From Prorocentrum cordatum (lineage: Eukaryota; Sar; Dinophyceae; Prorocentrales; Prorocentraceae): a DNA stretch of 64,000 nt. Positions 55,223-64,000 of this stretch are shown here, one piece after another. The position numbers and the translations under genes are program-made. The stretch covers positions 22,501 through 86,500 of the forward strand of contig CAUYUJ010015276.1 in the NCBI GenBank assembly GCA_963575745.1, written 5' to 3'. Position 1 is the stretch's first letter, and every line of letters starts with the position of its first letter. Under the pieces are notes generated by a model. It saw nothing but the letters and a program-made list of their open reading frames with translations, was not told the origin of the DNA and did not search any database.

Positions 55223-55844
55223 TAAGGGAGCTGTGAGGTGCATTAGCCGGTGCACGGGTTACGCGTTAGGCAAAAGTGCACGAGCTCACCGCGTCGCACA
55301 TGCACTGAACGCAGCCGAACTAGGGCGCCACCTATTGCATAGCACACACCTTTAATCACATTCATCGCACATCGGTCCTCGTCGCCAGAGGGTTCCTTTC
55401 CATTCATGACTCTGGCAGCTCCTCAGCTTGGCGCCGCGCGCATTTGTCTTGCAAGTCTGCCGCAGTTGCTCGCGCGGGGGGGGGGGGGGGGCGCGAGCTA
55501 CCCCCTCCCCGCCCGCGAGCCGTCTCGCTCGCTCCCACCCGCCCTCCCAACACATACGTAGCACCCGAGTTTGGCCCGAGCCGCAGCATATTCAGAGCGA
55601 AGCTCTCGCCTTAGCGCCGCTTGCGAAGACATCGCCATATTTCTGAGCGCATCGTCGCCGTCGCAGTGGCTTCGCCCTGCTGTCGTCCTCTTCTTCGCGC
55701 AGTGGTTTCGCCCTGCCGTCCTTCCGAGGTGGCCCTCTCTTTAACAATGCGTTCCCTTTGCCATCCCCAGCTCTCCATGCCCCTCCGTGTGTCTCTCTCT
55801 CGCTCTCTCCCTCTGCCTCTCCCTCCCCCTCTCCCTCTCCCTCC
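55223..55844. other. No gene recognised
   Basis: Flank of pseudogene F with a G16-like run at 55477-55490. No exon was accepted. Confidence 0.45.
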
Positions 55845-56056
<212 letters not shown>

Positions 56057-56339
56057 CGTTCTCCCCGTCTCTCGCTCTTGAGCGAGTGCCGCAGCGCGCG
56101 TGCTCAAGCTGCACATGGAGGGGGGGATTTGTCTCGCTATGGGCCCGACTGCCTGGGGCCAGTGCTCTTGCTCAAAGAGCCCATTGAATGCTGCGTAATA
56201 ACTGCGCGGCAATCCCAGGATCTCTACGCGTCGACATGGCGCAAGGTTAAGACGAGGGAGCGCGGCCGCCGCGCGGGGGGCAGAGAGCTGATTCTCGCGG
56301 GGAGGGCTTTGCTCCTCCCCAGAGCGCGCGAAGCTGCAG

Positions 56340-57450
56340 GAGAGGTGATGAGGTGGAATGGTGCAGGTCGGGCGCGGCGCCTGCCCCCGCCAATCGACTT
56401 TGCGCAGCTTGCCCCAGCGTGCGTTGACCCCCCCGCCATCCCGCCCCACGGCGACTGGGTGGCCGAGCGCGGCGTCGAGAACTTCGGCGGCGCCGCCCAG
56501 GGCAGCTCTGCGCGAGGACCGAACCCGCCAGTTGCATTGCAATGCCGCAGCTTTGTTATGCATAGTTCTGCGAGTGCACCATTTGCCCACGCTCGGCGCG
56601 CTGCGTGCGCGCAAATGGCAGGCGTGCATGCGCGCTGTCAGCTGCGCTCGCCTTGGTCATGTCGGCTTGGCTTGCTCGAGCCCGTCCTATGTTCGATTTC
56701 CCACGTTCCCCTTCATATGTTCGCAGTTGGTTTCCTGCGTCCTCAGCTGCCCCCCTCTTCCCCCCCCCCCCCCACCACCGCCCCCTCTCAACATTTCCCC
56801 ATCTCTTTCCCCATCTCCCATTCGCACGTGGAGCCCGCGCGCCCCGCCGCAGGAACCGGCGCCCTGCGTCGCGCCGACGTGGGCACGCAGGTCAGCCACG
56901 AGGACTGGGTGGCGCAGCAGGACTGGCGCCCGCCCCCTGCCGCCACCGCGCGCGCCGTCGGCCCCGCCGCGCACCCATGGGCCCGCCCTCCTACCCCACC
57001 CCCTCGTTTTCCTCTTCTTACTCCCCCTCCTCCTCCTCGCGGCCGTCTGTGATTCTGCTCCCAAATCGGAGCGTCTCCAAGGCGGTTGCTCGATCTCCCC
57101 CTCGCCCTCTGCCAGTCTACCGCGGGCCCCGCTGGGGCCCAAGCAAAAGCGGGCTCGAATTGAAAAGACAAAAAAAACATGTTTGCCTTTCGAACCCGCT
57201 TGTCGTTACTGGGCCCCATGGGGGCCGCGTCGCGCCCGGTGAACTTGCCGATCCCCCTCCTCGCCGCAGATGCCCCGCGCACCTGCTGATCCTCCTCCTC
57301 CCCATCCCCCCCCCTTCGCAGGTTCCCCTATGCCTCGCCCCCCCCCCCCTCTCCCCGCGAGGCCCCGCGAGGGGGTGCGACGTATACAGGTCGTCGGCCA
57401 CATTCCGATGCGGGGGCATTTCTCCGGCGCCGTTTTCGTCCGAGGCAGCA
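56340..57450 (+). other. Region G: possible exons, gene uncertain
   Basis: Three + segments read like protein. About 56340-56520 holds VMRWNGAGRARR, PPIDFAQLAP and GDWVAERGVENFG. About 56850-56990 follows a CGCAG acceptor and holds ADVGTQVSHEDWVAQQDWRP. About 57370-57450 holds GVRRIQVVGHIPMRGHFSGA. They are separated by CT-rich, intron-like text. I recognise no family and could not match splice phases. They may be remnants of a gene upstream of H, or chance. Confidence 0.3.
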
Positions 57451-57451
57451 A

Positions 57452-57482
57452 ACGCCAAGCTAGGAGGCTGGAGGCTTCGCCC
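57452..57482. repeat. Dispersed 30-bp motif upstream of gene H
   Basis: AAGCTAGGAGGCTGGAGGCTTCGCCCCGCCG occurs here, again at 60016-60045, and partly at 60059-60080 (read as GGCTGGAGGCTTCGCCCC). The copies bracket gene H, suggesting a small dispersed repeat or the edges of a duplication. (The motif is summarised; its key core is GGCTGGAGGCTTCGCC.). Confidence 0.6.
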
Positions 57483-57523
57483 CGCCGGTCGCTTTTCGCT
57501 CGCGCCATCCACCGCCGAGTCAA

Positions 57524-58696
57524 ATGGCCGCCATGCCTGCCGACGAGCCCAGCGTCGAGCAGCAGCCCCCGCACCGCGCACAGGACGACGAAGAGCAGTC
57601 AGGCACCAAGGAGGGGCCAGCTAGCGACGAGCAGCCCGAGGCGGCCGAGGCTGCCGATGACGAGGGGGAGGGGGGTCTCGAAGTCTGCGAGCTCTGCGGC
57701 GTGAAGGTCTACGAGCACGAAGACACTACTGCGCTCCACGGTCACCCCGTTCACTGCCGCTGCGTGAACCTCAAGAAGCGCATGCAGAAGATCAGGACGG
57801 GCTCCGATGGTTTCGACGATTGGGGGCCCCAGGCGGTCGAGGACCGCAAGGCGTTCATGGCCCAGAACGCCCACCTTTACGGAGACGAGCTCCAGAAGAC
57901 CATGGAGGAGACGATGGAGCAGTCGCGCACCCAGTGCCACACTGCCACGTTCGAAGAGAAAGGAAAATACCACCTCGTGAAGGGGGCGGAGAAGCTCCCC
58001 CGTTTCAAGGGCGACCCTGTGGCATTCTCCAAGTTGATGGAGAACAGTTCGAAGCTGACTTGCAGGGCGACGGGTCAGGAATTCGTGTTTGTCCCCGAGT
58101 GCGAGTTCAGCCAGAAGAAGGAGGAAGTGAACGAGCGCGCGGCCAAGCGTACCATCACTCAGGGCGCGACGGTGCGGAGGAGGCCTGCGGCACGGTCAGG
58201 ACACGACGGTGCTGGAGGCGCGAAGGGCAAGGCGCCCCCCGCGGGCCTGGTGAAGAAGATCGACTGGGCCCTGGCCAAGCACAACCAGTCCGCGTACCAC
58301 CTCGAGCAGGCCATCGCGTGGGGCAGTGACGAGCGCTGCAAGGAGCACGTGCCCCCTGGCATCATCGCCAAGGCGAAGGATCTCCGCAAGCGCCAGGACG
58401 AGGCGCTCGCGGCGCTCGAGCAGGAGAAGGAGAAGGATGTCGGGGAGATCGACAAGACCAATGCCGAGAACAGCAAGGACATCATGAAGAAGCTCATGGC
58501 CGAGGAGAGCGAGATCACGTGCAAGATCGAGGGTTCTACTTCCCTCCCCTTCCCTCTCCTCAGCCCTCCCACTACCTACTACTTACTACGTACTACGTAC
58601 TACCTACTACCTCTTACGGACTACCTACTACGTACTACCTACTACGTACTACCTACTACGTCTTACCTACTACGTACTACGTACTACCTACTACTA

Positions 58697-58761
<65 letters not shown>

Positions 58762-59017
58762 CTTCTCCCAGGTTTGCTCGACGAGATGCCCCACCCGCCC
58801 TGCGCGAGGTACAGCGCCTTCGTCGTGGCCAGGGGCGGCCCCCGCCCGGAGGATGCCGCGGCGGCCGCGGCCGAGCCCGCGGGCGAGCCCGCCGAGAGCG
58901 GCACGGAGGAGGCTGTGGAGATGCGTGTTTCCGTTGTCGACGACGACGGAAACACGCATCGTCGTCGACGACGACGACGACGACAAACGCCGCGGCCGAC
59001 GACGACGACGACGACGA

Positions 59018-59058
<41 letters not shown>

Positions 59059-59265
59059 CGCGACGACGACGACGACCACGACGACGACCACGACGACGAC
59101 GACGACGACCACGACCACGACGACGACGACGACGACCAGGCTGCTGTCAAGAAGCGCCGCCTGCGCGGCAAGGGCGCCCTCGCGGCGACGAGCATGCAGA
59201 GGGCGCGCGGCAGGGGCGCGAGCGGCAAGGGCAAGGCTGACAAGGGCACCGCTCGCGGCGCGTAG
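57524..59265 (+). CDS. Gene H: Cys/His-rich dinoflagellate family protein with poly-Asp tail
   Basis: Product unknown. Start ATG 57524 lies in GCCGCCATG-like context. Exon 1 is 57524-58532 and exon 2 is 58772-59265 (TAG). The join GAGG|GTTCTA...CCCAG|GTTTG keeps phase and gives IEGLLDEMP; the spliced length is 500 codons. Residues 1-50 are acidic and disordered. Cys55-x2-Cys58 with His72/74/77 and Cys78-x-Cys80 suggests a metal site. A conserved-looking helical region follows (KKRMQKIRTGSDGFDDWG, KLPRFKGDPVAFSKLMENSS), then a coiled-coil-like Lys/Glu segment. Exon 2 has an Ala/Glu region, an Arg/Thr/Asp tract encoded by GAC repeats, and a basic C-terminus with KKRRLRGKG, a likely nuclear signal. 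I know the N-terminal half as a multicopy dinoflagellate family. A perfect 14-bp palindrome in exon 2 (58921-58959) and the repeat tract make the exact tail length doubtful. Confidence 0.75.
58566..58765. repeat. TACTACG/(TAC)n intronic repeat
   Basis: CTACTACGTACTAC-type heptamers grading into a pure TAC tract, which fills nearly the whole gene H intron (58533-58771). Confidence 0.95.
58921..59140 (+). repeat. Palindrome and (GAC)n tract inside a gene H exon
   Basis: Arms ATGCGTGTTTCCGT (58921-58934) and ACGGAAACACGCAT (58946-58959) are exact reverse complements. A GAC/CGA trinucleotide tract follows and runs to about 59140. It encodes Arg, Thr then Asp runs as the reading phase drifts across the tract. 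Confidence 0.85.
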
Positions 59266-59334
59266 GCGGCCACGACAATGCCCGCGCTGGGCACCCGTTG
59301 CACCAGGTTGCTGCGCTCTGCAGCCGAGCAACCA

Positions 59335-59995
59335 AGCAATATCCATCGCAGTATCCGTCGCGGTATCCCGAGGTATCCCTAGGAGTTTTCCCACAGGTAT
59401 CTGTTGCGGTATCCCGAAATATCCCTCGAGGTTTTATTGGAGGTATCCGTAGAGGTAACCCGAGGTATCCCTTGAGGTTGTCCTGGAGGTATCCGTAGAG
59501 GTATCCCGATGTATCCCTCGAGGTTGTCTAGGAGGTATCCGTAGAGGTATCCCGAGGTACCCCGTGAGGTATCCCTAGAGGTATCCTTAGAGGTATCCCG
59601 AGGTATCCCTCGAGGTATCCCTGGAGGTGCCCTGTGTGCATGTTAAGCGAATTTACCAGGTATCCCGAGGCATCTCGTGAGGTATCCCTCGAAGTATCCC
59701 TAGAAGTACCCCGAGGTATCCCGCGTCGCGCCTCTGAGGGTATCCCTAGAGGTATCCCGAGGTACCCCGTGTCGCGTGTCTGAGGGTACCCCTAGAGGTA
59801 TCCCGATGTATCCCGCGAGGTATACCTAGAGGTATCCCTAGAGGTGCCCCGAGGTATCCCGCGTCGCGCCTCTGAGGGTATCCCTAGAGGTATCCCGAGG
59901 TATCCCGCGTCGCGTCTCTGAGGGTATCCCTGGATGTATCCCGAGGTATCCCGTGTCGTGTCCCTGGTGGCATCCCTGGAGGTATCCCTCGGCAT
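59335..59995. repeat. GGTATCCC short-period repeat after gene H
   Basis: About 660 bp of 11-12 bp words: AGGTATCCCTAG, AGGTATCCCGAG and variants, plus a rarer CGCGTCGCGCCTCTGAGG spacer that repeats about every 70-110 bp near 59725, 59770, 59867 and 59908. Confidence 0.9.
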
Positions 59996-60720
59996 CCCCG
60001 TCCGCGTCTCTCCCAAGCTAGGAGGCTGGAGGCTTCGCCCCGCCGACCGCTGAGTGAGGCTGGAGGCTTCGCCCCGCCGGCCGCTGGTCGTCTTCGTCGT
60101 CGCCGTCGTCGTCGTCGCGACGACGACGACGACGACGGCGACGACGAAGAAGACGAAGACGACCAGCGGCGCCACTTTCATCCCGCAGCGCGTCAACGGT
60201 GTCAACGTTGTCAACGTTGACAGCGTTGACATCGCTGGTGCCTTGGGGGGCCATCTGTCTGACGCAAGCAAGCCTCAGTCCCTCCGTCGCCCCCCTGTCG
60301 CCCCTCCGTCGTCCTTCCGTAGCCCCACCGTCGTCCCTCCGTTCGCTTGCTCTCACTCTGAATGAGCCGCCCATCCAGCCTTTCCCGCGCGCCGAGGAGG
60401 CGGCGCCTGGCACGAGCTCGACTTCGAGGCCCGCGTGGCCGCGCGGCCCGAGGGTGGCGCGACGACTAACGACGACGACGACGACGACGACGACGAACGA
60501 CGACGACGACGACGACGACGACGAACGCCGCCGACAACGACGACGACGATTCACGACGACGACGGCGACGACGTCGACGACGACGACGACGACGATGACG
60601 ACGACGACGACGACGACGACGGCGCCGACGTCGACGACGACGACCATCACCCAGGAGGCCCCCATAGTTTCGGGGAGGGCTCACTGAGGGGCGTATTGGA
60701 GAAGTCTTTTTTGCATTAAA
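59996..60720. repeat. (GAC)n tracts and GTCAACG repeats
   Basis: CGACGACG tracts at 60115-60150 and 60465-60645. A GTCAACGTTGTCAACGTTGAC cluster near 60195-60230, in which each GTCAACGTTGAC is a palindrome. CCCTCCGTCG words lie at 60280-60345. A short segment near 60395-60450 (AWHELDFEARVAARPEGG) could be an exon but runs straight into the GAC tract. Confidence 0.75.
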
Positions 60721-61399
60721 AGTGCAGAACGTATAAGGAATTTGTGCGCCGTAACATATGACCTGAGGGCCGGCAAACTCCCGCGCGGCACGGGGCCCCA
60801 GCGGGCCCACTAGCAGCCCCGAACAGGCCCGCACGCGGCCCTCGAGGAGCCCCCGCGAGGCCCCACCCCAACAGGGTACCAAGACGGCCCCAAGAAGGCC
60901 CCGAGAGGCTCCCGAAGGGCCCGTGCTGGGCCCCCCCCCCTGCGGGCTCCTCGCGGAAATTGGTTGCTACCTCAGAACCTAGCCCTTGCACAGAGCGGGG
61001 TTGCATCGAAAGTTGGCCAGGTTCTACGCCTCGAAATTTTTCGTTTCCCTGGGGTGCACAAGCGACGTTTGCTATCGAACCCCAGAATTTCTACGACCCG
61101 CGACCGCCTGGGGCCCTGGGAATTCGGAGGTGTTTCACAGACAGCACCTCCGAAATCCAAGACAGATATTTCCTCCTCCTCCCCCTCCTCCTCCGAGCTC
61201 AGGGCCCGCTGGCCCATAGCTCCTGGGCCCCTCTTGGGACAGTAGTGGGCCCTCTTCGGGCCCCATTGGGGCCATGTTGGCTGCGTCGTGGGGCCCTCTT
61301 GGACCCTCGCGGGGCCCCGAGGGCGGCGGCGACGCCCCCGATGGGGAGTGCAGGTTCGCAAGCGGCTGCGACGGCCTCGAGGCGCCCCCGCGTCGAGGG
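60721..61399. other. No gene recognised
   Basis: CCAAGA-GGCCCC-type degenerate text (60780-60940, 61190-61320) and otherwise unique sequence without an exon. Confidence 0.5.
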
Positions 61400-61690
61400 C
61401 TGCCGAGGCCTGCGAGGTCGAGGGCGAGCGCCAGCGACGGCGTTGCGGCCCAGGCGGGCGTCGGAGGCCCCGAGGGCGCGAATGTCGTGGGCGTCGGGGG
61501 CAACGTCGGCCTCGACAGCGCTGGCAGAGCGCCCGATGTCGTCGAAGTTGAATCGAGTGCGCACCCAGGGGGCGAGCCCGAGACCGAGGTCGATTCGAGC
61601 GATTCGAGTGCGTGCGCAGGGGGCGAGCTCGAGACCGAGGCCGCGCTGCAGGTCGAACCCTTGCAAGACGCCCGTGCACGAGGCGCGTGG
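61400..61690 (+). other. Possible exon with internal duplication
   Basis: The + frame encodes an acidic, Gly/Ser/Glu-rich segment with an imperfect doubled phrase (SSAHPGGEPETEVDSSD, then SSACAGGELETE). The minus strand is also open here, so coding is not certain. No splice borders were established. Confidence 0.3.
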
Positions 61691-62410
61691 CCCGCATCGG
61701 ACATAACAACCCCCACCATCGCCATCATCAGCACTATCGTCGCCATCATCATCGTCGCCACCATCATCGCCATGACTTGCATTCCGCACCCCCCCCCCCC
61801 CCCCAGGCCCTCCCTGGAGCCGCCCGTGGTGGCCCGCCAGGGCCCAAATATGGCCCCGAGGGACCCCCCCACCCCGATTGTCGCCGCGATCGGCAGCGGG
61901 AGTCGCGCCCACGGAACGGCGGCTTCGCCCCGTTTCCGTGCCCCCCTCACGGTTTCTCGATCCACGTTCGCTTCCCACCCACCCCATCGCTTTCTCCACC
62001 CCGCGCCCGCGCCCCTTCCGCCCCTCCCGCCGATTACCTTCTCCGCCCATCCACCGCGCCTTCGCGGCATTGCCCTCGTCGCCGCCCCGCCCGCGCGGCC
62101 CGCGCCGCAGGCCGTCGCCGTCGGCGTAGGCGAGGCGGAGGTCGCGCGCCCGCGCGGAGCGCGCCGCGGGCGCATGCTTCGCCGCGGCTGGGGCGCGGGA
62201 GCGCTGCGAGCGCTCGATTGCCTGCAGGCAAGGAAACAGTTTCCCATCGGTTGGTGCCCCCTTTTGCCGCGCCCTGCACCCATGTTGCGCGCTTCGGTGC
62301 GCGCCTGCCACCGCGTCCCCGTGGGACTTAGCAACTTGCCCATGAGCCCTCGCCGCGTCGTTTCTGGGGGGGCCCTGCGGGCGCCCCGCGATTTCCCATC
62401 AGGTGCTCAG
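61691..62410. other. No gene recognised
   Basis: An ATC/GTC-rich tract (61710-61770), a C run (61788-61803) and pyrimidine-rich text; nothing assignable. Confidence 0.45.
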
Positions 62411-62594
62411 CGGTCCTGCGGGGGCCCCTTCGTAGCGTTTCCAATGAATTTGGTTCGGCCCTGCGGGGCGCCGTCGACGCGGGTTTCAGCGGCAGCTTCA
62501 AGACGCGCGTAGATCTGTTGGCGATGGAAATACACGACGCGTCGTTCACGATTCCCGTCGCCCTGGTTTTGCCCGCGGCCCCTGGGGCAGCGAG
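62411..62594 (+). CDS. Probable internal exon, gene unknown
   Basis: After a GTGCTCAG acceptor one frame reads VSNEFGSALRGAVDAGFSGS, then FKTRVDLLAMEIHDASFTIP and VALVLP, and ends near a GAG|GTTCCC donor. The amphipathic, low-repeat composition stands out from the surroundings and looks like true coding sequence. It may be the last visible exon of a gene upstream of I, since a relict leader and the gene I start follow it, or it may be an old N-terminal exon of I. No partner exon is identified. Confidence 0.45.
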
Positions 62595-62888
62595 GTTCCC
62601 GCGAGGGCCCCGTAATCGTTATTCGGGGAGAGGGGGGAAGGGTGCATGGGGGCGGCGGAGGGGAGGGGGGGGGGCTCATGAGGGCGCATATAGCAGGGTT
62701 CGGGGGAGCGCGGACGGCGCGGGCAGGCAGAGGGGGGGGGGGGGCGGAGAGGCGGACGGAGGCAAGAACGGCGACGACGCGGGGAGCTGGCGGGGGGCGG
62801 GAGGCTGGCGGAGCACGGTCAGCAGGAGAGGGGGAATGGGGCAAAGAGAGGGAGATAGCGAGTCATCGCCATCATCCACGCCATGACA
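62595..62888. other. G-rich spacer
   Basis: GGGGAGG-rich text with G8-G11 runs (62660-62745), probably intron or intergenic. No exon seen. Confidence 0.45.
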
Positions 62889-62908
62889 TCCGTAGCCATT
62901 TCGGCTGG
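62889..62908 (+). other. Relict dinoflagellate spliced-leader sequence
   Basis: TCCGTAGCCATTTCGGCTGG matches the first 17-18 bases of the conserved leader with one substitution, then diverges. It lies 95 nt upstream of the gene I ATG, the same distance as the copy before gene C, although the intervening sequences are unrelated. Confidence 0.85.
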
Positions 62909-62983
62909 GCGACAGGCATCGCCGTCGCGCAGGGCGGCCTGCTGGCCGACTAGACCCCCTGTCGCTATTTACACCGCTCCGCC

Positions 62984-63883
62984 ATGTCACACATTGTCGC
63001 GGCTTGCCGCCAGATATTGGATCACATGGCCGTCTCCATCGAGACAATAGGGTCGGCCGATCTCGACCACGGGACGGCGATGCTCAGGGAGTCGCTCGGG
63101 GCCGTGGGCGGCCTCGCAGTCGCCAACGCAACTAGAATCCTCTCCATGCTGAACGGCTCGGCGCTCGGCGGCGAGCAGAAGCGCACCGTCGCGGGCATCG
63201 CCAACGGCAAGGTCGCTCTGTCGGGCCGCCCGCGCAGCGCTGGCCTCCCAGATCGCCAGAAGACTCAGGATTGCGTGACGTGGTGCAACTACCTGACGCA
63301 GGAGCTGCGTCTGAACTTTGGTAGCTGCGCCCCGCGGGCTTCCACGCGGCACGGCGCTGGGGCGTGGAGCGAGGAGAGCGGGTGGACGCGGGCGGGGCCA
63401 CGGCGCGCGGGGGCGCAGCCCTTCGCGGTTCTGCCCCGCCCCCCCCCCCCACCCCCCCCCCCCCCGCACTCCGCCCTTGCCCTCGCTCGCCGCTCCCCCC
63501 CCCCCCCCCCCCCCCCATCCCTGCAGGACCTCTGGGAAAAGGTGATGGACCCGCGCGTGCCCTGGGCCACGGTGCTTCAGCGCATTGCGGCCAGGTGCGA
63601 TGACATCGGCCTGTCCAGCCCGAACGAGAAGACCACGCTGGCAATGTGGGTGACGTTCCTTGCGCGCAGGCCCCCACCCGAGTCGCACGGCCAGGCGGCG
63701 CCAGACGAGGCGCTGCGCAAGGAGAACGAGATCGCGAACGAGCTCTACCTCCTCAGGTCGCGGCTCAGGCTCGAGCACCACGGCAAGCTGCTCCGCTACC
63801 CGACCGACCCCCGAGATTTGCAACAGCAGAACCCGTCACTGTGGAGGGCGGCTTACCCCGCCGACGGGCCCGTGGCGAGCAAG
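62984..63883 (+). CDS. Gene I: dinoflagellate family protein, 5' part only
   Basis: Function unknown. Start ATG 62984 is the first ATG after the relict leader. Exon 1 is 62984-63301 (106 codons, phase 0). Exon 2 is 63527-63883 (119 codons, phase 0), ending at a GTAAGC donor; the rest lies beyond the window. The first intron has a GA donor (ACGCAG|GAGCTG) and acceptor CTGCAG|GACC, so CAGGA is repeated at both borders, and it contains several long C runs. The protein is mostly helical: residues 1-90 are Ala/Leu/Ile-rich (MSHIVAACRQILDHMAVSIE), then QDCVTWCNYLTQ, WEKVMDPRVPWATVLQRIAA, GLSSPNEKTTLAMWV and YPTDPRDL. By pattern memory this is the N-terminal part of a multicopy dinoflagellate family without known function. 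No membrane segment or signal peptide is seen. Confidence 0.75.
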
Positions 63884-64000
63884 GTAAGCACCCTCTCGAT
63901 TGACCTGATGATCTCGAGACTCCCGTGCCGCACGACACAATCGACAGTGAGGGCAGCCAGCGTCGCGGCGCCGCCGCGGAGGTCCAGTCGGTTCGCACTG
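63884..64000 (+). other. Start of second gene I intron, window end
   Basis: The donor GTAAGC at 63884 is followed by text that runs to the end of the window without a recognised acceptor. Confidence 0.6.

Noticed and set aside
61199-62343. Two long minus-strand frames of 370-400 codons
   Set aside because: Overlap each other and a + frame; translations are Arg/Pro/Ala low complexity without domains, typical of GC-rich text.

Overview
The window looks like nuclear DNA of a dinoflagellate, most like a GC-rich Prorocentrum-type genome (inference). The reasons are: two degenerate copies of the dinoflagellate spliced-leader sequence; every convincing gene on the + strand; genes cut into short exons with GT, GC and GA donors; introns full of homopurine/homopyrimidine microsatellites; and proteins that match multicopy dinoflagellate-only families I know by pattern but cannot name. 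The sequence is G+C-rich by eye. There is a 100-N assembly gap at 6685-6784. I found no convincing minus-strand gene, rRNA, tRNA, CRISPR array or bacterial operon.

Layout. 1-7.0 kb: gene-free, with satellites, minisatellites, hairpins and an assembly gap. 7.07-35.4 kb: a unidirectional cluster. Gene A (7067-16961) is a large lineage-specific protein of about ten exons. Gene B (17924-about 20.2 kb) is an Ala/Pro-rich disordered protein. Gene C (21317-22888) is a disordered protein with a WW-like domain, with a relict spliced leader 95 nt before its ATG. Gene D (26021-28841) is a C5 cytosine DNA-methyltransferase-like protein whose 5' end is unresolved and which may be continuous with C. Gene E (29716-35447) is a Cys-rich, AT-hook protein. 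35.4-52.9 kb: a gene desert made of at least six repeat families: several MITE-like inverted-repeat elements, a 78-bp satellite, and a 3.7-kb degenerate ATG/TGT array carrying a recurrent GACGTC dyad. 52.9-55.2 kb: pseudogene F, an intronless, frameshifted member of another dinoflagellate multicopy, transposase-like family. 56.3-57.4 kb: doubtful exons (G). 57.5-59.3 kb: gene H, two exons, Cys/His-rich N-terminus and poly-Asp/basic C-terminus. 59.3-62.9 kb: repeats plus two possible exons. 62984 to beyond the window: gene I, again 95 nt downstream of a relict spliced leader.

How the parts fit. Genes A, E, H, I and pseudogene F belong, by pattern memory, to separate high-copy dinoflagellate families. 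Here they sit with a DNA methyltransferase and non-LTR-like signs of mRNA recycling (relict leaders). One reading is ordinary gene-family expansion by retroposition. A more speculative one is that some of these families travel together with the methyltransferase as a large mobile module. Four frameshifts in F and three in E all need one added base, which points to deletion-type consensus errors or decay and matters for any gene model here.
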